Source: Tubiluchus corallicola (lineage: Eukaryota > Priapulida > Priapulimorpha > Priapulimorphida > Tubiluchidae). Taken from it: a stretch of DNA of 64,000 bases. Below the pieces are notes generated by a model. That model was given only the letters and a program-made list of their open reading frames with translations. It was not told the DNA's origin and did not search any database. The stretch is taken from assembly GCA_030141605.1 (NCBI GenBank), contig JAQGDQ010000069.1, forward strand, positions 427,126-491,125, written 5' to 3'. Below are positions 36,518 through 64,000 of this stretch, piece by piece (position 1 is the first letter of the stretch; each line of letters opens with the position of its first letter). Both the position numbers and the translations under genes were made by a program.

Positions 36518-38193
36518 TACATCACATCTCTGTGCATTATCACATTAACTGACCACCAATTTGTCGATTACAAAGCGTGTAAACATCAGCGTGGCGAACT
36601 TTGCTCTATTATTTGTACTGTAATGCATACACAGCAAACGGTACTTGTCCCAGTATGCCTGGATGTGGCAATTATTATTGTGGTGATGACTAGCTAGTGT
36701 TCAACTAGACGAAAATGAATTACCATGATCGAATTATTAGTTACTGGAAGTAACAACTACTAGCTATTGACCTTCGGAACACACAGTATGTATAAGAATA
36801 ATACCCTCGGCTCTATAATGCTGTCCACACAATAGAAGTGCGACCAGAAACTTGGGTAGAAACATAGTTCAGAATCAGTTTCTCAAATTATTTATTGGTG
36901 CTTCTGGTCAACCATGAATGCGTGAATGAAAGAAAATCTGTGACTAGCCGAACTTTGTACTTTAATAAAAAATTGTGCTGCCTGCAGAATTGTAGTCAGC
37001 AAACTTTTAATGACAACACGGACTTCAAAGTCACTTCAACTTTGTAATTAAACAACAGCTCTATGAAGACAACAAACACTATAATAATCATTAGATAAAA
37101 ACAAACTTATACGGTCTTAAGAAAATTTTACTAAAGTTATTAATATATAAATATTATTGTGGTGCAGTAATTAATGATGCAAGTACTACCATGTGTTACT
37201 TGACACGTAATTTTATTCATTATTTTTACAAGTATAGGAATAAGCGTAACAATTATGATGCAGATAAATGTTGGCTACAATACTGCTAAAAGTTTACAAC
37301 ATAAAGTTTACAAAATAATTAATGTTTTCTAAATTTCACAAATTTCGATAATGTTCATTGTCGATATTGTTTTGCACAATATACAACGACTGCACTTAAA
37401 ACAAATTGCCCCAGACAGAAATGATGAAATAGCTGACTTGACTGATTGATTTTTAATTAAAAATTAAGTATTTTATTGATAGAAAATGCCAAAATTAAGC
37501 AAAAAATGTTGAAGTGACAAGGTGAAATTCACTGTGGTCAATCTTAGAAATAACACTAATTATTAAGCCCTTTTTTAAGTTAACAAAAATGTACTGAAAT
37601 CAGTTATCTATATAGCTGACAAAAAAGTAGTTCAATTACGTAGCTGACGATGAAAACTAGTCCAGAATGAAAAAGATAATAAAATATTGGGTCATACAAA
37701 CACAGTACTTATATTACACATTCTACTTTCTAAGACTTCAAAATATATACTACATGTAGTAAAATCAACATTTAATAAAATAAACATCAACAACATTAAA
37801 TAAAATATCAGCAGAATGTACAACATGCACAGCAATGGGTATGGTTAGTCGATTTTTAAGTGACACAACAAATAACTGATTCACTAAAATGAATCATTTA
37901 TTAAAATTTGATCTTGCATGTTTCCATAAAACTAAAACCTCGAGGAACAATGAAAATACCAACTTGAACATACAAAGGAAGTAATTATCGTTTAATTATG
38001 TACATACAAAAATAGATTTTGCGTATCACACTTTTATTACAAAAAGATCAAAATATGATGCAAAGTAACAACCTGCACCATCAATTGGTGAGCTATAATA
38101 ATAGATATAAATATAATATAAATAAAACTGATTTTTTTTTGTGAGTATTTACCCATTCGGTCTTAATAAAATTTTACTCAAGTTACAATTGTA
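36518..38193. other. AT-rich intergenic DNA between copine 1 and the membrane-protein ORF
   Basis: Very AT-rich sequence without convincing exons. It must hold the 5' region of the 246-residue ORF and the 3' UTR and terminator of copine 1. A dispersed direct repeat (37112-37184 and 38158-38228) lies here and is listed separately. Nothing else was identified. Confidence 0.5.
37112..37184 (+). repeat. Dispersed direct repeat, copy 1
   Basis: This stretch reads CGGTCTTAA.AAAATTTTACT, then TTGTGGTGCA, then GATGCAAGT, and recurs 1.05 kb away at 38158-38228 in the same orientation with scattered substitutions. It has no terminal inverted repeats or poly(A) tail that would class it as a known element. 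Confidence 0.7.
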
Positions 38194-38228
38194 TTTATTT
38201 TTGTGGTGCAACAATTAAGGATGCAAGT
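38158..38228 (+). repeat. Dispersed direct repeat, copy 2
   Basis: Partner of the copy at 37112-37184. It lies about 290 nt past the copine 1 stop and contains the candidate AATAAA signal on the minus strand, so part of the copine 3' UTR may be repeat-derived. Confidence 0.7.
38194..38199 (-). terminator. Candidate poly(A) signal for copine 1
   Basis: AATAAA on the minus strand, about 320 nt past the stop codon at 38519-38521. Other hexamers exist further on, so this is one candidate among several. Confidence 0.3.
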
Positions 38229-38518
38229 TATTTGCAAAATATTTAGCTAGTTTTACAATAAAGAAATAAATTTGGTAGTATCACATGCTGAAATCTTGAT
38301 CGCAAAAATGAAAACATAAGTGTGTATACATGACATTAGAACATCAAACTAATAATGTACTGTTCCCTTAATTACAATAATATTAATACATTAAATTTAA
38401 AAAAAAATGAGTAAATTTTTAAAACATTGATTTTGTTTCACAGAGTGAAAATGCTTCACCTGCAATGAATATCTATACAATAAAAATCCATAACTTGACC
38501 TTGGTAACCATGAATATG

Positions 38519-53771
<15,253 letters not shown>

Positions 53772-54303
53772 TTTCCTGAATACTAATTTGTAGGTTCTGT
53801 TTGAGTTGCTAGTCACTCATTCCTGAAATAAAATAAAATTTTGTTAATAATTAGCTAGTGTTAAAGTTCAGTAACTACAAATTTTGACCCCAGTAAATAA
53901 CTCAGTGTTAACATGCAGAGTAAAAAACATGTTTATACGTGACTGGGTTTCTAAAAACATGTAGTTAGCAAAGAACAATAGGATGTATACACCGAAATAT
54001 TTTCTATATAAACTTAATTAAAGTAGTGGCATTTTATACACCATTATGGAAGCTGCTCATCACTAAAAGCCAAACCTAGCCTAGAAAATCACTGGTCTTC
54101 AATAATAATGTCATAGTGATTACCAGCATACCACTAGATAATGAATATTAGTAATGAGTAAGGGCCATGATGACAAAGGGACAATATATTGTGCAGCATG
54201 TCCAATACAGTATGACTTCCAATAATCAACTTTAGAAACATACATTAATCAGTTACTCAGGTTATTAATTATCAGCAAATAATTATGCAGCATAATTTTG
54301 ATT

Positions 54304-54573
54304 AGATGGTTTAGTCTAGTCATGCGTCTGCTTTCCATCTGGGAGGTTGTGAGTTCGAACCAGCGGCCGGGTCATACCAAAGACTTTAAAAATGGTACCT
54401 GCTTTGCCCTGCCTGACGCGTGGTATTTAGGGTAAAAGTGGGGCAAAAATAGTCTCTGTTATGTAGAGTTGTAGGTTGTTATTTACAGTCGGTGATAATA
54501 GCTCTTTGAGCTAATGTTAATTGTTGACCCAAAAGCCGACTTTAAAAAAAGATTATTATTATTATTATTATTA
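54304..54573 (+). mobile_element. tRNA-derived SINE, copy 2 (well preserved)
   Basis: The head contains an A-box-like GGTTTAGTCTAG and, about 40 bp on, a clear B box GAGTTCGAACC, the internal promoter of a tRNA-type SINE. The body shares several blocks with the copy at 24564-24818 (for example CTGACGCGTGGTATTTAGGG and GTTGTTATTTACAGTCGG here) and ends in an (ATT)n tail. It is better preserved than the first copy. Confidence 0.8.
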
Positions 54574-54844
54574 CAAACACATAAAAGAGTATGCTTTGCC
54601 AACTGTAACTGTGTAAATTAGAAATCCAATCATTGCTTTAACTACAATATGTAAATAAATAAACTAGTCTGGTTTCGTCTACTTAACAATAGGACACTCA
54701 AGGCTTGTTTAATTTTTGTTTATATTGTTAAGAATCTTGCAGATACACAACAGTCTGCAAATACGTGCAAAATTTCTTGTAAAATTTCGTTTTAGCAAAA
54801 GTAGATAATTACGTAACCATGTTATCAATAGCAGATAATATAAA

Positions 54845-55625
54845 TGTTGGGAGCGGAGAAGGACCCTAGCCGAAGTAGGACAATTGGCATACATGGGCTA
54901 GTCTAAGTAGGAGGGATCGTACATGAGCTAGCCCAAGTAGGACGCATCGTACATGGGCTGCCCAAGGACACTAGAGACAGATCACAAATTGAGTCGTTAA
55001 CCGTACTGGCAGCGTCCGCTGCTCTTGTTTATTCAATAATAATAATTGAAAATGTCAGTACATGTTGAATAATTTATTATACATCTGATAAAATAAAAGA
55101 ATCTTATTCTGAGCCAGTAGAATGGCCAATATTAAATATGGCTTCGATATTAATCTTTTGAAGTGAAATAAGCCCGCTTTTTAGGCGATTCCAACATTCA
55201 CAGACATGTGATACATTTCACTACCTCTTGGACAAATAATTGTTTTTTACTAAGTAAAAGGGCTAGTAAGCTAATTGCCCTACATAGTTTCTCTTTTTAA
55301 AGCATTAGATACTTAGTTTAATGTTAGGCTGATATTAATGGAGCTAATAATAATGATGATATAATTCTAAAAAATGCATTTGTAAATTGGTAAGGCCTAT
55401 CTATCATTATTATAAAGTTACTTTTTTCTAATGTATATTTTTTATTATTTTACTTAATATTTTGTTATAATGCTTTTTTATTATGTCATAATTATAGATT
55501 CTCGACAGAAATCGCCTGTGCCCTACCTGGGCTGCCCTTGTACGACACTGCTTTTTTGCAATTTTAGCACATGCGTTTTAGCGGAAGTGTCATAATTCGG
55601 CTAGTGGCGTACTCCGCGCCCTACA
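54845..55625. mobile_element. 781-bp TIR element with subterminal tandem repeats, probable 4-bp TAAA duplication
   Basis: The left end TGTTGGGAGCGGAGAAGG and the complement of the right end, TGTAGGGCGCGGAGTACG, continue as inverted repeats through CTAGCCGAA to about 35 bp. Both sides are flanked by TAAA (54841-54844, 55626-55629). Just inside the left end are three tandem units of about 30 bp built on GCTAGCCCAAGTAGGAC and TCGTACATGGGC. The right side carries an inverted version (CTACCTGGGCTGCCC, then TTGTACGACAC). The interior is AT-rich and non-coding. The ends do not fit hAT or mariner. I cannot assign the superfamily. Confidence 0.65.
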
Positions 55626-56859
55626 TAAAGTAACACTGTTGGGATACTTGTTATATGTGTGCTTGCATAGCAAAATCGTCCATAAGTCGGCAAATAAAGC
55701 TTTTCTAGTTATTCACATATCCAGAATCTCCATTTCACGAGAGTCATTTTGAAACTCAGCTCATCGCTTTATGTTATTTCTAAGCTGAGATAATTCAGGT
55801 TGAAGTTGAGGTGCACGCTACGCACTGAAAAGCCTAATCTATTTAAAACGCTGTTAAAAACCGCATGAAAGTGGGGTTGCTATGAATTGTACAAGAGCAA
55901 ATTGAAGTCACGTTTAAATCCAGTAGATGGCTCTTCCAGACAAAGATCTGGTCTTGTCAACTGAAAAAACCCGAAGCAAAATGACTGCTTCCACGAGCTA
56001 CAATTGGAGTTAGAATATACAAGTTTTTTTTTACAATTGCAGTACTATTTTCTAGACAGAAAAGTGGGTAAGGAGTTATAAAATTAGATTTCTAGTATTT
56101 TTTGGACATTTTCCTGATAATTTGATGCTAGAATATAAAACTCCAATATATTTAGCATTTGTTTTCATAAAGATCGACATTTTACCAATTTTTGGTGCTT
56201 TCTACTTTGAAGCATCACAACGTAGTTTTAACTATGCCGACTTATGGACGGTTTTGGTTTGCAAGCACACATATTACAAAGCTCAACAGCAAAGAATGAG
56301 AGACTACAAATTGTATTAGTAAAATATAAGGAACTAGAAAAAGATATGAGATGGATGACGACTGATGATATTTAAAGATGACATGAGAAACAATTTTTAT
56401 TCTCAGATTTGTTGCAGAATCTACTATAGCAAAACACAAATCTTTACTTGAACCCTGGGGTCTTGAAACAAGAAATAAAACCGTTCAAGATGACCGTGTA
56501 AGAGGAATTATTGTTTTTATCAAACGAGGATAACAATTCAATGTTTTTCAATTTAATATATTCAGGTATTATGGAAAAAATATGAGTTAGTAGGAGTACT
56601 ACCAGAAAAAATACAAAAATTGATAATAAATTAAAAAAAAATACTTGTTGCAGTGCTACGCAGTTGAACCTGAATGCAAGTTGTATAACAGTTATTATTT
56701 TTTCCAAATTTAATCATTTGAAAAGCTAGTTACATTTCCCAACGTTTTCTTCGAAACACAACGATGACAATGAAAGAAATCTTCAAGTCAGTACATAAAT
56801 GCTATTCAAATCACAAATTTATTTATAAACACGAGTATTCCTCACGTAGTAGTTACAGC

Positions 56860-57187
56860 TAGGGCTGAGCAGTTTGCCAGAAAGCGAATAAGAATCCAAT
56901 TGAATTTGTGACTTTCGAATTTGAATTGAGTTTAAAAGATTTTCGAACAAGGTTTCGAACCAGTAGTAAAAAGTGGTCTTACAAAGATCATGCATATTAC
57001 TTGATTTTGTTCAGCAGTAAAATCACTGTTAGTTTGCTAAAGAATTTTGCACAGAAAGTGCATATAAACTGCATTAATTGTATGCTGTTTCAAACATTTT
57101 AATAATAAGAAACACATGTAGCTGAAATGCTGAATTATGCGAATCTATAATTTTAGGTTCGAATCGGACGTTAGATGCTCACCCCTA
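56860..57187. mobile_element. Short TIR element, TAGGGGTGAGCA family, copy 2
   Basis: The left terminus TAGGGCTGAGCA and right terminus TGCTCACCCCTA pair as inverted repeats and match the copy at 4499-4883. GTTACAGC (56852-56859) on the left resembles CTTACAGC (57191-57198) on the right with a 3-bp offset, so the exact right boundary or target duplication is uncertain. It ends about 250 bp before the start codon of copine 2 and may lie in its promoter or 5' UTR. Confidence 0.6.
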
Positions 57188-57435
57188 GAACTTACAGCAA
57201 TGAATTGTCGGTTTTGGACTTGATGTGAAATAAACGAACTTGAATAAGTGAATTTTGCGTTCCCCGATCTAACTCTAACCCTGAGAAGTGGACGGTTAAC
57301 CATAAACATGATGTGTGACGGGAGGTCACGAGTTCCGGTTGTGAAATTTGGTGTTTTTCAAGCGGAACATTGTTTTATTTTAAGTTAAGGTTAAATACGA
57401 AGAGAATAATTTGGATTTGTGTTAAAGGATTGAAT

Positions 57436-62227
<4,792 letters not shown>

Positions 62228-62990
62228 TGAGTATGTTTACCTGCTGTGGGGTATATTGTATTTGTATACTAGTTCGCATTGCAGTGTGCATGACACTTGT
62301 GTGAAAGTTGTAACTGTATATTTTAGGTGCTGCCATCTATTGATTAGTTACTTTAACATTTTACTAGTTAAACTCACCCTTAGTACAATTGCTCAGTCCA
62401 GTGAATATGCAAACTCACTGGATCTCCCCTATTTTTACTGTAATGGGATATGTGAAGCCAAGTTTTTGCATAGTTCTCTACCTATATAAACTGGCTAGAT
62501 TTCACTTCTAGCCACTGTCTAATTCTTCGTGATCAGTGCAGGACACTCTGGTCCTCAGTGTAGTTTAGCAGTCATGTTACATATAACTCTGTAGTGTAAT
62601 AAAAGTGTTTCAGTTTTTGTGCAAACATGTAATATAGTGTTCAATTTCAACTTCATAACTAACTTTCATAACTTGCTCAAAGTACTTGCTGTCATTGCCA
62701 TGGCTGGAACCTAAACCTGTTGATATTTTAGTGTGCACAAGTATTTAGCCCGTCAGTTTAGAATAAATTGTAGACTTTTATCTCACCTTGTCAGGTATTT
62801 ACATACCACAGTACAGGAATTTTTAAGCAAGGCAATAGGCCGAGAGCTTCCTAGTGTACATGTGACTGCAAATAGTGCAATTACAAATTTCATTGTTGTG
62901 CCTGATTAACTTACTGGCCATTGAGAAATTTCACTTTTTACACAATATTGGCTAATTTCATTACAATGAGTATTCAATTACAATTTGCAG

Positions 62991-63190
62991 GTAAAAACAG
63001 CCAATGGATCTAATAAGAGGGGTTTTTAAACTTTGTAATGATCACATTTTTGTGTCAAGAACATTTTTGGATTTTGTGCGTTTTCTGCAGATAAAAACAG
63101 CCAATGGATCTAATAAGAGGGGTTCTTAAGCTTTGTAACGAATCACATTTTTTTGTCAAGAACATTTTTGGGTTTTGTGCGTTTTCCGTA
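62991..63190. repeat. Tandem duplication of a 100-bp unit
   Basis: The unit from 62991 to 63090 is repeated at 63091-63190 with only a few differences. Both start AAAAACAGCCAATGGATC and end near TTTTGTGCGTTTTC. Each copy is preceded by TGCAG, which mimics a splice acceptor. The sequence after it has no copine-like reading, so it is not exon 5. It lies downstream of copine 2 exon 4. Confidence 0.9.
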
Positions 63191-63618
63191 AATTTATTAA
63201 GTGTTTTATGCTGTTTTCTACAGTAGATGAAGCTTCGTTCTTCATGGGGTACTGGCAGATTTTTCTAAAGTAGTTACATTATTTGCCTAATTAAACAAAA
63301 ACAGCGAACATCTTCAAATAGCTAATGAAACTTCCAAATGGAATATGTTATTTATGCAAATGTAGGACATGAACTTTTTGTGCGCTAATGATATTTGTAA
63401 AAAAATTATGTAAAATTCACGCAGCAGCAAACCACAGTTTAGCTGGAACATGGCATTGCTAAAGTTGGTGTTGCTACTGTTAATTGAGCAATTTTTTGTC
63501 TGCCGTCTAGGAGCGAGTTGAAAAAACAGTGCAAGTGTGTAATTGCATTTCTTGCAGTCGTATGATTTTCAAATCAAAGTAATCAAATGGTAGTCATTTC
63601 TATCATAGATTCGTAGTA

Positions 63619-64000
63619 CAGTGTTCCCTCACTTATCACAGGTGTTCCGTTCCAGGCCCACCCGCGATAGGTGAATTTCCGCGAGGTAGGGACGCTATAC
63701 TTATTTCAGTAGTTATACATTATTTTAGGTCTTTATAAGTCTCCATCAATCATATCAATCCAACAATCGTGTTGTGTATAATCTCACGTCGGCAAGTAGC
63801 ATCTCAAGCGGGTGCAAGTACTACATTTCGTTTTTGGCGTGTATTCATCCTCTGAATAAATACACTATTTACTGCAAATCTATACATTACTGTACAATAT
63901 GTACTACGCATGTGCAAAAATACTTTAGACAGAGTACCGCAAAAACCCGCGAAACAGCGAGTCCCGCGATAAACGAACCACGAACCAGAGTAGCGAGGGA
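63619..64000. mobile_element. pogo/Tigger-like MITE, cut by the window end
   Basis: It begins CAGTGTTCCCTCACTTATC just after TA (63617-63618) and continues with the 'gttccgttccagg' and 'cccgcgatagGTGAATTTCCGCG' blocks. These are characteristic of a widespread non-autonomous Tc1/mariner (pogo-type) family. The window ends in the mirrored terminus (CGCGATAAACGAACCACG, then AGCGAGGGA), so only about six bases and the second TA should be missing. It is in an intron or flank of copine 2. Confidence 0.8.

Larger units (their letters stand above)
53772..57435. other. Shared 5' intergenic region of the divergent copine pair
   Basis: The start codons of the two copines are 3.66 kb apart and face away from each other. 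Most of the sequence between them is mobile DNA: a SINE at 54304-54573, a TIR element at 54845-55625 and a small MITE at 56860-57187, leaving only a few hundred bases of unexplained sequence beside each gene. Promoters and 5' UTRs must lie here, but no TATA box or initiator stands out. The region is too long for a classical compact bidirectional promoter. Confidence 0.6.

Overview
This window is from an animal nuclear genome, most likely a non-vertebrate metazoan. It is AT-rich and its genes are split by GT-AG introns. Three genes encode recognisable animal proteins (a copine, DPAGT1 and ASCC1), and the non-coding DNA is crowded with short TIR elements, tRNA-type SINEs and satellite-like repeats. 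I cannot name the clade from sequence alone. I see no prokaryotic, phage, CRISPR, rRNA or tRNA genes, and nothing that looks like an undescribed biochemical system. The novelty here is in gene arrangement and repeat architecture.

Layout. (1) 466-14377, minus strand: a six-exon (or more) gene for a long, Ser/acid-rich, mostly disordered protein with a helical N-terminus. I do not recognise its family. Its introns hold a 59-bp minisatellite and several DNA-transposon derivatives. (2) 14390-28374: gene-poor DNA with a SINE, a tetranucleotide array, CTCF-like motifs and a GC-richer patch near 28 kb that could be the promoter of gene 1. (3) 28668-30195, minus: ASCC1 in two coding exons. (4) 31262-32494, minus: DPAGT1 in one uninterrupted coding exon. 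(5) 35777-36517, minus: an intronless ORF for an unrecognised multi-pass membrane protein. (6) 38519-53771, minus: a complete 18-exon copine of 559 residues, close to the vertebrate CPNE5/CPNE8 type. (7) 57436-62226 and beyond the window, plus: the first four coding exons of a second copine. Its exon lengths and phases match the first exactly, so the two copines form a head-to-head pair.

Functional relations. DPAGT1 starts N-glycan assembly at the ER. ASCC1 works in nucleic-acid alkylation repair and transcriptional coactivation. Copines are Ca2+-dependent membrane-binding proteins. I see no shared pathway linking these neighbours. The real local relationships are the copine duplication, the repeat-filled 3.66 kb between the two copine start codons, and a pair of inverted ~680-bp elements that bracket exactly the exons encoding the C2B domain of the first copine.

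All splice sites were read by eye. For the multi-exon genes the exon phases were checked for continuity across every junction. Transcription start sites, UTRs and polyadenylation sites are suggestions only.
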